In this document: in pieces, positions 31,362 through 40,331 of the stretch | Layout of the letters: each line of letters begins with the position of its first letter | Numbering within the stretch: position 1 is the stretch's first letter | Assembly: GCA_035403355.1 (NCBI GenBank) | Contig: DAONFA010000004.1 | Coordinates: 51,621-115,620, forward strand | Reading direction: 5' to 3' | From: Candidatus Cloacimonas sp. | GTDB lineage: Bacteria > Cloacimonadota > Cloacimonadia > Cloacimonadales > Cloacimonadaceae | Length of the DNA: 64,000 bases | Made by a program: the position numbers and the translations under genes | The notes under the pieces: generated by a model | What the model was told of the DNA's origin: nothing | The model's database searches: none | What the model saw: the letters and a program-made list of their open reading frames with translations, nothing else

Positions 31362-34300
31362 ATGGCTAAACAAACCAAAGCCACAATGGATGGTAATACT
31401 GCTGCGGCGCATATTGCTTATGCTTTTGCTGAAGTAGCTGCCATTTATCCAATTACACCTTCTTCTACAATGGGTGAACTTGTTGATGCCTGGGCTTCCG
31501 AAGGCAGAAAAAATATTAATGGTACTAAGGTAGATGTAATTGAAATGCAAAGTGAAGCCGGAGCTGCCGGCGCGGTGCATGGTTCACTTTCTGCCGGTGC
31601 CGTTACCACAACTTTTACTGCCTCACAAGGTTTAATGTTAATGCTTCCGAATATGCATAAAATTGCCGGTGAAATGCTGCCGACGGTTTTTTATGTCTCA
31701 GCAAGGTCTTTAGCGGCTCAGTCCCTATCCATTTTCGGAGACCATAGTGATGTAATGAGCGTTAGAAATACCGGTTTTGCCTTAATTGCCTGCAACAGCG
31801 TTCAGGAAGTGATGGATTTGGGTTTAGTAGCTCAGCTGGCTACGATGAAAACCCGGATTCCTTTTCTGGTATTTTTTGACGGTTTTAGAACCAGTCACGA
31901 GCTTCAAAAGATAGATGTAATTGATTATGAAACAATAGCTGAATTGAATGACCCTGCCTTAGTGGAAGCATTTCGGAAAAATGCTTTAACACCTGATAAG
32001 CCGCGAATGAAAGTTGGTCAGGAAGCTCCCGATGTATATTTTCAGGGTAGAGAAACCAGTAATTTATATTATGGCAAAGCACCTGCAATAATAGCTGAAA
32101 CTATGCAACAGGTGGCAGAAAAAACAGGACGCCCCTATCAGCTTTTTGAATATGCCGGTCATCCTGAAGCAGAAGATATTATTGTGGCTATGGGAAGCAG
32201 TTGTGAGACCATTCAGGAAACGGTTGAATGGTTGAATGCCAAACGCTCAATGAAATTGGGCTTGATAAAAGTGCATTTATATCGTCCTTTCTGTGTCCAA
32301 AGTTTTATTTCGGCAATCCCTGAAAGCGTGAAAAGAATTGCCGTTTTAGATAGAACCAAAGAACCCGGTTCAATTGGCGAACCCCTTTATCTGGATGTGG
32401 TTTCTGCTCTTAAGAACCGTCCTGACACTTTTGTAATTGGTGGAAGATACGGTTTATCCAGTAAAGAATTTACTCCTTCAATGGTGCTTGCCGTTTATAA
32501 ACACTTGGCGAAAAAGGGCTTTCATAGTTTCACCGTAGGCATTGAAGATGATGTATCTAAACTTTCTTTGCCTATAGATGAAGTTATCAATACTGTTCCT
32601 GAAGGCACAATTTCCTGCAAATTCTGGGGCTTAGGTTCAGATGGAACAGTCGGTGCCAATAAAAACAGCATCAAAATTATCGGTGATAATACCGATATGT
32701 ATGCTCAGGGTTATTTTCAATACGACAGCAAAAAAAGCGGTGGAATAACCCGCAGCCATTTACGATTCGGCAAAACTCCTATTCACAGCCAATATCTGGT
32801 TGCTCAAGAGGATTTTGTTGCCTGCCACAATCAGGCATTTATCGGCAGATTTGATTTGCTGGGTGGAATTAAAGAAAATGGTGTTTTCCTTCTGAATTCC
32901 AACTGGAGCGGAGAAGAGGTCTTTTATCACTTAACGCGTCCCATGCAGGAAACCATAATTAACAAAAAGATAAAGTTTTACAATATAGACGGCTTAAAGA
33001 TTGCAGAAGAAGTTGGTCTGGGCGGAAGAATCAATACTACAATGCAAACAGCATTCTTTCTTATTTCAGGCATCCTGGAACGCAATGAAGCAATCAAGCT
33101 AATTAAAGAATCCATCAAAAAGACCTATTCCCGCAAGGGTGAAGAAATTGTGCAGATGAACTTAACTGCTGTAGATAAAGTGAATGCGGCATTGGTGCAA
33201 ATTGAAGTTCCGCAAACCCTGCCCGATAAGTATATGCCTTTAAAGAAACTGGTTCCTGAAAATGCCGATGACTTTATCTTGAATGTAATTGAACCCATTA
33301 TGCGAGAACAGGGCGATCTGGTGAAAGTTAGCCAAATGCCTTTAGACGGCTATATAGAAACCGGAACTGCCAAACTGGAAAAAAGAAGAGTAGCTCCCTC
33401 GGTTCCTCAATGGCTGCCGGAAAAATGTATTCAATGCAATCAGTGTTCATTTGTCTGTCCCCATTCTGCTATCAGAGCAAAACTGATGAAAGAAGAAGAC
33501 CTGGCAAATAAACCAGCCAGCTTTAATACTTTGAAAGCGATTGGCGCTCCTGGCTATGAATATAAAGTGCAGGTTTATATTGACGATTGCCAAAGCTGTA
33601 AGGTCTGCGTGAATGAATGCCCCAAATCCGCTTTAGTGATGAGCCCTATTGAAGAAGAAAGAAGTAAAGGCGAACAAGTTAATTACGAATATTTTGAAAC
33701 CCTGCCTAATGATGTTCTGGGTAATTTTAAAGAAGCAACCGTTAAAGGCAGTCAATTTAAACAACCCCTTTTGGAATTCTCAGGTGCTTGTGCCGGCTGC
33801 GGTGAAACACCCTATATAAAACTTTTAACTCAGCTCTTTGGCGATAGAATGATTATTGCCAACGCTACCGGCTGTTCCAGTATCTGGGGTGGAACTTTTC
33901 CTACTGTTCCCTACTGCAAAAATAAGGATGGTAAAGGTCCTGCCTGGGCAAACAGCTTGTTTGAAGATAATGCGGAATACGGTTTGGGAATGCGTTTGGC
34001 AATTCGTTCCCACCGCAAACTTTTACAAAAAGCAATGCTGGAACTGATGGATAAACAAATTGCTCCCGAATTGAAACTCGCAATGCAATATTCCCTGGAC
34101 AATTGGGAAAAAGTTGACCAGGAGGCAAAAGCTAATGCCGATAAAATTAGAACCCTGCTTCCCAAGGCAATGGAAACTGCCTGCGAGGGATGTAAAGCCC
34201 TGCTGAAAAAGGTTCAGGAACTGCAGGACTATTTGATTGAGAAATCAATTTGGGCAATCGGAGGCGACGGTTGGGCTTATGATATCGGCTATGGTGGATT

Positions 34301-34883
34301 AGACCACGCTTTGGCTTTAAATCAGAACCTTAATATCTTTGTGATGGATACCGAGGTCTATTCCAATACTGGAGGTCAGGCAAGTAAATCTACTCCGATA
34401 GGTTCCATTGCCCGTTTTGCCGAATCAGGAAAAAATACCAATAAAAAAGACCTCGGAATGATGCTGATGAGCTATGGCTATGTGTATGTTGCCTGTATTG
34501 CTATGGGTGCCAATAAAAATCAGGCACTGCAAGCAATTAAAGAAGCAGAAGCATATCCGGGTCCTTCAATTGTGATTGCTTACGCTCCCTGCATCAATCA
34601 TGGCTTTGATATGAGCTTCAGCCAAAAACATCAAAAATTGGCTGTGGACGCAGGTTACTGGTTGCTCTACCGCTATAATCCGCTAAACAAAAAAGAAGGG
34701 AAAAACCCGCTGACCTTGGATAGTAAAGAGCCCACAATTTCAGTGCAGGAATTTTTGGATTCGGAAAATCGCTATGCCCATCTGAAGAAAATATTCCCTG
34801 ATAGAGCTAAGGAATTGAACGCCGGCGCTGCTGTATTCTTTAAGGAAAGATACGAAACCTACAAAAAACTAACGGAAGGTTGA
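31362..34883 (+). CDS. nifJ: Pyruvate:ferredoxin (flavodoxin) oxidoreductase
   Basis: This 1173-residue single-chain enzyme oxidises pyruvate to acetyl-CoA and CO2, reducing ferredoxin. The order is the N-terminal pyrimidine/substrate domain (AEVAAIYPITPSSTMGE, about 18-34), transketolase-like domain II, and the gamma domain (LGSDGTVGANKNSIKIIG, about 420). The 2[4Fe-4S] domain has CIQCNQCSFVCP (about 689-700) and CQSCKVCVNECP (about 745-756). The TPP domain has CAGCGETPYIKLL (about 810), GDGWAYDIGYGGLDHAL and MDTEVYSNTGGQASKS. It is the central catabolic enzyme of an anaerobe. A 13-nt word identical to the intergenic repeat, GTTGACCAGGAGG, lies at 34113-34125 within codons for KVDQEA. The length is normal. 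Confidence 0.97.
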   Translation: MAKQTKATMDGNTAAAHIAYAFAEVAAIYPITPSSTMGELVDAWASEGRKNINGTKVDVIEMQSEAGAAGAVHGSLSAGAVTTTFTASQGLMLMLPNMHKIAGEMLPTVFYVSARSLAAQSLSIFGDHSDVMSVRNTGFALIACNSVQEVMDLGLVAQLATMKTRIPFLVFFDGFRTSHELQKIDVIDYETIAELNDPALVEAFRKNALTPDKPRMKVGQEAPDVYFQGRETSNLYYGKAPAIIAETMQQVAEKTGRPYQLFEYAGHPEAEDIIVAMGSSCETIQETVEWLNAKRSMKLGLIKVHLYRPFCVQSFISAIPESVKRIAVLDRTKEPGSIGEPLYLDVVSALKNRPDTFVIGGRYGLSSKEFTPSMVLAVYKHLAKKGFHSFTVGIEDDVSKLSLPIDEVINTVPEGTISCKFWGLGSDGTVGANKNSIKIIGDNTDMYAQGYFQYDSKKSGGITRSHLRFGKTPIHSQYLVAQEDFVACHNQAFIGRFDLLGGIKENGVFLLNSNWSGEEVFYHLTRPMQETIINKKIKFYNIDGLKIAEEVGLGGRINTTMQTAFFLISGILERNEAIKLIKESIKKTYSRKGEEIVQMNLTAVDKVNAALVQIEVPQTLPDKYMPLKKLVPENADDFILNVIEPIMREQGDLVKVSQMPLDGYIETGTAKLEKRRVAPSVPQWLPEKCIQCNQCSFVCPHSAIRAKLMKEEDLANKPASFNTLKAIGAPGYEYKVQVYIDDCQSCKVCVNECPKSALVMSPIEEERSKGEQVNYEYFETLPNDVLGNFKEATVKGSQFKQPLLEFSGACAGCGETPYIKLLTQLFGDRMIIANATGCSSIWGGTFPTVPYCKNKDGKGPAWANSLFEDNAEYGLGMRLAIRSHRKLLQKAMLELMDKQIAPELKLAMQYSLDNWEKVDQEAKANADKIRTLLPKAMETACEGCKALLKKVQELQDYLIEKSIWAIGGDGWAYDIGYGGLDHALALNQNLNIFVMDTEVYSNTGGQASKSTPIGSIARFAESGKNTNKKDLGMMLMSYGYVYVACIAMGANKNQALQAIKEAEAYPGPSIVIAYAPCINHGFDMSFSQKHQKLAVDAGYWLLYRYNPLNKKEGKNPLTLDSKEPTISVQEFLDSENRYAHLKKIFPDRAKELNAGAAVFFKERYETYKKLTEG

Positions 34884-35165
34884 CCTCCTGGTCAACCTTT
34901 TCTTATGCTTTTTTTCCGGAGGGTTGACCTCCTGGGCAACCTTTTCTTATGCTTTTTTTCCTTACCGAAAGGCAATCGGTAACGAAAAAAACCTGGTTTC
35001 TTATGGACGATGAGGACATCGTCCCTCCGAATAAAAAGGCAAGCGGTAACGAAAAAACCTGGTTCCTTATGGACGATGAGGACATCGTCCCTCCGAATTA
35101 AAAAAGCCCTTTAGACCAACATCGGAGGGTTGATGTCCTCATCAACCCTTTGAAAGCCGTGCAGA
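34880..35165. repeat. Hairpin repeat cluster after nifJ
   Basis: Starting at the nifJ stop: GTTGACC-TCCT-GGTCAAC at about 34879-34896, a second copy with GGGCAAC, CTTACCGAAAGGCAATCGG linkers and GGACGATGAGGACATCGTCC hairpins at about 35006-35025 and 35070-35089. A GTTGATG-TCCT-CATCAAC hairpin (about 35131-35148) is a variant with a compensated stem. These may act as bidirectional terminators between nifJ and the converging permease gene. No gene. Confidence 0.85.
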
Positions 35166-35178
35166 TATTTCTTCCGAA

Positions 35179-36456
35179 CTAATACCTGAACCAGATATAG
35201 ACAGAAGAAATAAGCATTGACTCCAAAGCAAAGATTAAACCAATCTTGGTATAATCCATAAACGATATTTTATATCCGTTACGATTGGCTATTCCTACAG
35301 CAACAATATTGGCAGAAGCTCCAACTAAAGTTCCATTTCCCCCTAAACAGGTTCCTAAAGATAAAGCCCACCACAGAGGTTGAACTTGAGCTGCATTTTG
35401 CATTTGTGAACCAATAGTTTTAATCATCGGAATCATTGCAGCCACGAAAGGAATGTTATCTATCCAGGCAGAAAGAACTCCCGAAAGCCAAAGAATTACC
35501 ATAGAAGTTGTTTTCGGCTTTCCACTGGTTATGGACATCACACCCTGGGCTAATAAATCTATAAAACCCGTATTAACCAAGCCCGCTACAATCATAAAAA
35601 GCCCAATGAAGAAAAAGATAGTAATCCAATCAATATCATTGAGAATAATAGTTTCCACCTTTTTCCGACTACCGATAAAAACCAGAATAAGACCTGCTGC
35701 CATAGCAATAGTGGCATTTTCCAGATGTAACGGTTTTTGGAAAATAAATGCCAGCAACATCAAAACAACTACCCCCAAAGTAATCCATAATAGTTTTGGA
35801 TTAGTTATCAGGTTCTTGTCATTATATTCCATAATTTTGGCACGCCGTTCATTACTTACATACATTTTCCCTCTGTATAAAAGCCATATTAATCCTAAGC
35901 TGCCAATTACAATAATCACGACAGCAGGGGTTAAATTCAGGAAAAAATCAACGAAAGTATATTTAGTGGCACTGGCAATTAGAATATTAGGGGGGTCACC
36001 AATCATAGTTGATGCTCCACCCATATTGGAAGCAACGACCATTGTGATGATAAATGGAGCAGGAGTAATTTTCAGTTCATCCGCAATCAGCAAAACAATA
36101 GGAATCAAAATCATTATCGTAGTTACACTACCTAAAATCGCAGAAATAACAGCTGTAGCTACAAACATCATTGCCATAATTTTAAGCGGACTGCCCTTAG
36201 CAATTTTTGCTGTTTTAATAGCGATATACATAAACATTCCCGTTTCTCGCATCACGGAAATGGTCAGCATCATTCCAATCAGGAAAAATATTACATTCCA
36301 GTCAATTGCAGAAAAAGCAATGGTTTGATCCACCACTCCTAAAACAATAATAACAAAACCACCAATCAGAGCGGCAAGCATTTTGTTGATCCATTCCGTT
36401 ATGATGCACAGATAGGTTAAGATAAAGACCAGTAAAGCAATAATCATTAGTAACAT
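35179..36456 (-). CDS. ArsB/NhaD-type ion permease
   Basis: This 425-residue inner-membrane protein has about eleven hydrophobic segments. It belongs to the IT (ion transporter) superfamily, and the GGASTMIGDPPNILI segment (about 145-160) is typical of ArsB/NhaD and P-protein members. A second conserved loop near the C-terminus reads LGTCLGGNGTLVGASANIVA. The substrate could be Na+/H+ exchange, arsenite or an organic anion. Context gives the best hint: it starts 4 bp after a gene encoding an EIIA-like plus CBS-domain protein, which may sense nucleotide or PTS state and gate the transporter. Confidence 0.85.
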   Translation of the reverse strand: MLLMIIALLVFILTYLCIITEWINKMLAALIGGFVIIVLGVVDQTIAFSAIDWNVIFFLIGMMLTISVMRETGMFMYIAIKTAKIAKGSPLKIMAMMFVATAVISAILGSVTTIMILIPIVLLIADELKITPAPFIITMVVASNMGGASTMIGDPPNILIASATKYTFVDFFLNLTPAVVIIVIGSLGLIWLLYRGKMYVSNERRAKIMEYNDKNLITNPKLLWITLGVVVLMLLAFIFQKPLHLENATIAMAAGLILVFIGSRKKVETIILNDIDWITIFFFIGLFMIVAGLVNTGFIDLLAQGVMSITSGKPKTTSMVILWLSGVLSAWIDNIPFVAAMIPMIKTIGSQMQNAAQVQPLWWALSLGTCLGGNGTLVGASANIVAVGIANRNGYKISFMDYTKIGLIFALESMLISSVYIWFRY

Positions 36457-36460
36457 TTTC

Positions 36461-37360
36461 TTACCCCGCTATCACCTTTATTAGTATATCCATCGCAGTA
36501 ACCAGCCCTACAAGTTTTTCCTCCTTCACTACTGAAAGATAGCGCTTATTTTGGCTGAACAATAAAAACACCGCTTCAATAATTGAGGATTCGGGGCGAA
36601 CAAATACATCTCCGGTAGTCATAATATCTTTAACAAATAAAATATCCTGCTTTCCCAAAAGATTTTCCAGGGGTTCGTAAGAAGCAAGAAAACTTAGGTT
36701 ATCCAGCATCATTACATAATTCGGAACTCCCACTTTCAGCAAATTGAGAACATTCACTTCCCCGATATATTTTCCTGTTTCATCAACTACCGGCATTCCC
36801 GCTACCCTATTAGTTCCCATCAGGTTAATAAGTTCTCGCAAACTGTTCCGGGGTTGAACTGCTATAGGATTTTGCACCATTATATCGGCTACCGTAACAT
36901 CTTTTTTCACTTCCACTTCTTTGCGTTTCAAATATTGAATTACGCTGTTGCCATCTCCGGCAGATGCCAAAGCAGCCATTGCTTCACTATCTTTGGAAAG
37001 TTTCAGCAGCGCAGCAACGATATTCAGATAAATTTTGGAGCTGGTGATATCCGTTATAATTAGAACTACCCAGGAAATTTTAATTCCATTATAATCCAAA
37101 GGATTCTGCAGAAAAGCCATTGCTATCAAAGTGTCGTTAAAGCCATCCAACCGAATGTGCGGAATAGCTATCCCTGTAGGATAAGCACAGGAGACCTCTT
37201 CTTCGCGTTTTAAAATCAGCTCTAAAAGTTTGGAACTGCTAACCGGCAGCTTATACTGATCGGTTAGGCATTCTACCAATTCCTGATAGACCTGTTCTTT
37301 AGTAAAAACCCTGTTTTCAAACAGGATGTTATGTGCCTCCAGAAAGCTTGCTAATAACAT
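36461..37360 (-). CDS. PTS EIIA-like and CBS-domain regulatory protein
   Basis: This 299-residue protein has an N-terminal PTS fructose/nitrogen-type EIIA domain (about 1-150) with the phospho-acceptor His in YPTGIAIPHIRLDGF. Two CBS modules (about 155-210 and 245-299) contain NRVAGMPVVDETGKYIGEVN and KRYLSVVKEEKLVGLVTAMDIL. I chose the ATG at 37360, which has AGAGGTG upstream. The frame stays open to 37483, but that part is repeat DNA. CBS pairs bind adenosine nucleotides and EIIA domains accept phosphate, so this is a likely regulator of the adjacent permease. The coupling is inferred from the 4-bp spacing. Confidence 0.82.
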   Translation of the reverse strand: MLLASFLEAHNILFENRVFTKEQVYQELVECLTDQYKLPVSSSKLLELILKREEEVSCAYPTGIAIPHIRLDGFNDTLIAMAFLQNPLDYNGIKISWVVLIITDITSSKIYLNIVAALLKLSKDSEAMAALASAGDGNSVIQYLKRKEVEVKKDVTVADIMVQNPIAVQPRNSLRELINLMGTNRVAGMPVVDETGKYIGEVNVLNLLKVGVPNYVMMLDNLSFLASYEPLENLLGKQDILFVKDIMTTGDVFVRPESSIIEAVFLLFSQNKRYLSVVKEEKLVGLVTAMDILIKVIAG

Positions 37361-37437
37361 TTCACACCTCTTAACAGGTAATTTTGTGTCTCTTTTAACA
37401 CCCTCTCTTTTTTGGTCAATGCTTATTTTGATGAGCT

Positions 37438-37620
37438 GAAACGACAAGATGTCGTTCTCACGGAAAGTTGACCTCCCGGTCAACTATATAAACGACAGGA
37501 TGTCGTTTGTCCGGAAAGTTGACCTCCCGGTCAACTATATAAACCACAAGATGTCGTTTTTCCGGAAAGTTGACCTCCCGGTCAACTATATTAAACCACA
37601 GGATGTCGTTTGTCCGGACG
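37438..37620. repeat. Hairpin repeat array upstream of recJ
   Basis: Alternating hairpins AACGACA-AGA-TGTCGTT (and variants with ACAGGATGTCGTTTG) and GTTGACC-TCCC-GGTCAAC recur about every 55 bp, at about 37466-37483, 37520-37537 and 37571-37588. From 37620 to 37773 there is AT-rich DNA leading to recJ without a clear promoter. Confidence 0.85.
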
Positions 37621-37773
37621 AAAATAATGCTTTACAGGATTTAGCACTCTATAAACATAGAATTTAGCAGATATAAGGCATACAGTTCTCTTAAGTATAT
37701 GCTGTAACCTATTAAAGCTGTGTTAGTTCCACACCGCATACTGAAAATTAAATGTTAATATAAAGGCAGAACA

Positions 37774-39489
37774 ATGAATAAAAAATGGTTAATACCATCC
37801 CCACCGGGAAAAGAAATAAATCCTGAAATTGATAAGCTATGCACCACCTTCAAACTTCCGCGTCTGGTTGCTGAATTATTATACCGCAAAGGCATAAAGA
37901 CGCCCGAGGAGGCACAGGAATTCTTTAAGCCCTCAATGGATAATCTGTATGACCCTTACCTCTTTCCGGATATGGAAAAAGCAGTGCAGCGCATCCTGCA
38001 AGCTATAAACAGCAAAGAAAGAATTACTATTTACGGTGATTATGATGTTGACGGCACAACCTCCACCGCTTTGCTCTATTTAGGTTTGAAACGCCTCGGC
38101 ACAAACATTGATTTTTATATTCCACATCGGATGATAGATGGTTATGGTTTATCGCTGGGCAGTTTGGATGCTTTAAGGGAAAATGGTTCTTCTCTAATTA
38201 TCAGCGTTGATTGTGGAGTGAATGCCATTGAGGAAATCAATGCCATAAACTCTATGGGTATGGAAATTATCATTACTGATCATCATAACCCCAAAGATGA
38301 ATTACCTCCCGCTTTCGCTATCATCAATCCTAAACTACCGGCAACAAATTATCCTTATGGACATCTTGCCGGAGTTGGAGTTGCCTATAAACTACTGATG
38401 GCAATTTATCATAAATTGGGGATAGACACTGCGGAAAACAAACTTAAGTATATGGACCTTGTTGCTGTTGGCACTATTGCCGATATCGTTCCGCTCACTT
38501 CGGAAAATCGTATTTTTGCTGCCATCGGTTTACAGCACTTAATAGAGAAAAAGAATCTGGGCTTAAATGCCCTGGTGCAAATTTCCGGGCTGAATCAAAA
38601 AACCCTGGATACAACAGATATCGTTTTTGGCATTGCCCCCAGAATAAATGCTGCCGGTAGAATGGGTAGCGCTTCGGTTTCCGTTGAGCTTTTAATTTCT
38701 ACGGACGAAGCCAAGAGTATGGAACTGGCGGAAATAATTGAACATCAGAATTCTTTGCGTCAGCAGGAAGACCAGAAGACCTTTCAAGAAGCATGCGAAA
38801 TAATTGAAAAGAAGTATAAGGATTTGCAGCAGACATCCTGTATGATAGTTTCTTCCGATGACTGGCATCCGGGGGTGATAGGCATCGTTGCTTCCAAACT
38901 GGTGGAAAAATACTATCGCCCGGTAATTATGATTTCCTTTAAAGATGGTTTTGGCAGTGGTTCGGGACGCAGCGTAGCCGATTTTGACCTTTTTGAGGCA
39001 CTGAAACAGACGGAGCACAATTTACACAGTTTTGGCGGTCATAAATATGCCGTGGGCTTAACTATCTATCAGGAATATTTAGACCGTTTTGAAAACGAAT
39101 TAACCAGGTATGTTTCCGAAAACCTGCGTCTGGAACAAATTCAACCGCCATTACAGTTAGATGCGGAAATTGAACTTTATGACATTAATCCGATGTTGCT
39201 TGATGCTTTGGAGAATTTTGCTCCTTTTGGTCCTGAAAATACGCGTCCTGTTTTTATCACCCGAAATGCAACTATAGCCGGTTATCCTTATAATGTAGGG
39301 CGTAATCATTTGAAACTGAAAGTGGTTAAAGACGGCATTTATTTTGATTTGATTGGATACAATTTGGGAGATTATCTGCCTTTGCTGAAAAAGAACGGAA
39401 AGCTGGATATCGCTTACACTCTGGAATATAACCGTTTTGGCAATAACCTTACCATTCAAGGCAAGCTGAAGGACTTGCAAATTCTTTAG
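37774..39489 (+). CDS. recJ: Single-stranded-DNA-specific exonuclease RecJ
   Basis: This 571-residue exonuclease degrades single-stranded DNA 5'-3' in recombination and repair. DHH-family motifs are GDYDVDGTTST (residues 88-98, with metal-binding Asp residues), DCGVN (about 146-150), ITDHHNP (167-173), GVGVAYKL, and in the DHHA1 part GSGSGRS and HSFGGHKYAVGL (about 415-427). An OB-fold C-terminus follows. The start is 30 bp after a weak upstream AAAGG. It heads a plus-strand run that continues to 44530. Confidence 0.95.
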   Translation: MNKKWLIPSPPGKEINPEIDKLCTTFKLPRLVAELLYRKGIKTPEEAQEFFKPSMDNLYDPYLFPDMEKAVQRILQAINSKERITIYGDYDVDGTTSTALLYLGLKRLGTNIDFYIPHRMIDGYGLSLGSLDALRENGSSLIISVDCGVNAIEEINAINSMGMEIIITDHHNPKDELPPAFAIINPKLPATNYPYGHLAGVGVAYKLLMAIYHKLGIDTAENKLKYMDLVAVGTIADIVPLTSENRIFAAIGLQHLIEKKNLGLNALVQISGLNQKTLDTTDIVFGIAPRINAAGRMGSASVSVELLISTDEAKSMELAEIIEHQNSLRQQEDQKTFQEACEIIEKKYKDLQQTSCMIVSSDDWHPGVIGIVASKLVEKYYRPVIMISFKDGFGSGSGRSVADFDLFEALKQTEHNLHSFGGHKYAVGLTIYQEYLDRFENELTRYVSENLRLEQIQPPLQLDAEIELYDINPMLLDALENFAPFGPENTRPVFITRNATIAGYPYNVGRNHLKLKVVKDGIYFDLIGYNLGDYLPLLKKNGKLDIAYTLEYNRFGNNLTIQGKLKDLQIL

Positions 39490-39499
39490 GACTAATGCC

Positions 39500-40330
39500 G
39501 TGAACAAACTTTTTCTTTTTGCCGGGGTCTTATCCTCTTGCCTGTTATTACTTTGTGCCTGTGCTCAGGTAAATTTTTATGCTCCAATGAGCATTGCAGA
39601 TTTCACTTTAGTTACCACCGTCCCTCTTGGAATAAAGGCAGATAAAGTATTGAATAATTGGCAGAGCCACACTCTTTATGCAATGAACGATAAAAATCAG
39701 GAGATTTATATCTTTCGGGAGGGTGTGCGGAAAAATGTTTTGGGCGGTTTAGGCAGTTCCAATGTTAACTTTCAATATTTGGCGGATATAGCTACCGGTA
39801 GTGACAATTGTTTATATGTGTTGGATTCTTCTGCCAAAAGCGTTAAGAAATTCAGTTCCGATGGTATTCCTTATGGCAGCATTGAGCTTAAGGGCAGTGT
39901 GCAACCCAAATGTCTTTGTGTGTATCAAGACCAGGGTTTATTCATCTTTGATTCTGCAAGCGGGGAAATTATCAACTATTCAGGGATTGACGGAACCGAA
40001 CTAAATCGTTTTGGCAGATTTCAACTGCAACAGGTTAATTCTCTTTTTTGCAATCACGATTATCTGATTGCTTATGACAAAGCCAATAATATAAGTAACA
40101 TCTTTTCCGTGCTGGGTCAATTTGTAAAGACGGAGCAGGGACAGGTTGTTTATGATTTATACAATAATGTTATCTGTTATAATGCAGGGATTCTTAAGTG
40201 CTTAAATAGTTCTGCCCTGTTGCCCGTAAAGGGAGAAAATGTTTTTCTGCATCTTGATTATAACCTGATAGCTTTAGGAACAGGGATGGAAGTTCTAATT
40301 TACAAAATAAATTATTCACAGGCGGATTAA
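39500..40330 (+). CDS. Putative lipoprotein with beta-propeller-like repeats
   Basis: This 276-residue protein uses a GTG start, since the nearby ATG at 39494 hits a stop after two codons. The N-terminus (KLFLFAGVLSSCLLLLCACAQ) is a lipoprotein-type signal with a probable lipidated Cys near residue 21. The mature part has NHL/beta-propeller character (GSDNCLYVLDSSAKSVKKFSSDGIPYG, then QDQGLFIFDSASGEIINYSGIDG). The role is unknown. It lies between recJ (10 bp) and lnt (1 bp), so it is part of the same operon. Confidence 0.65.
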   Translation: MNKLFLFAGVLSSCLLLLCACAQVNFYAPMSIADFTLVTTVPLGIKADKVLNNWQSHTLYAMNDKNQEIYIFREGVRKNVLGGLGSSNVNFQYLADIATGSDNCLYVLDSSAKSVKKFSSDGIPYGSIELKGSVQPKCLCVYQDQGLFIFDSASGEIINYSGIDGTELNRFGRFQLQQVNSLFCNHDYLIAYDKANNISNIFSVLGQFVKTEQGQVVYDLYNNVICYNAGILKCLNSSALLPVKGENVFLHLDYNLIALGTGMEVLIYKINYSQAD

Positions 40331-40331
40331 A

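Noticed and set aside
31071..31580. 169-codon minus-strand frame overlapping the nifJ start
   Set aside because: It is antisense to the nifJ 5' end and its own upstream region, with no family resemblance and no SD.
35453..36328. 291-codon plus-strand frame opposite the permease gene
   Set aside because: Shadow of a hydrophobic minus-strand gene whose conserved GDPPN motif and codon pattern are convincing.
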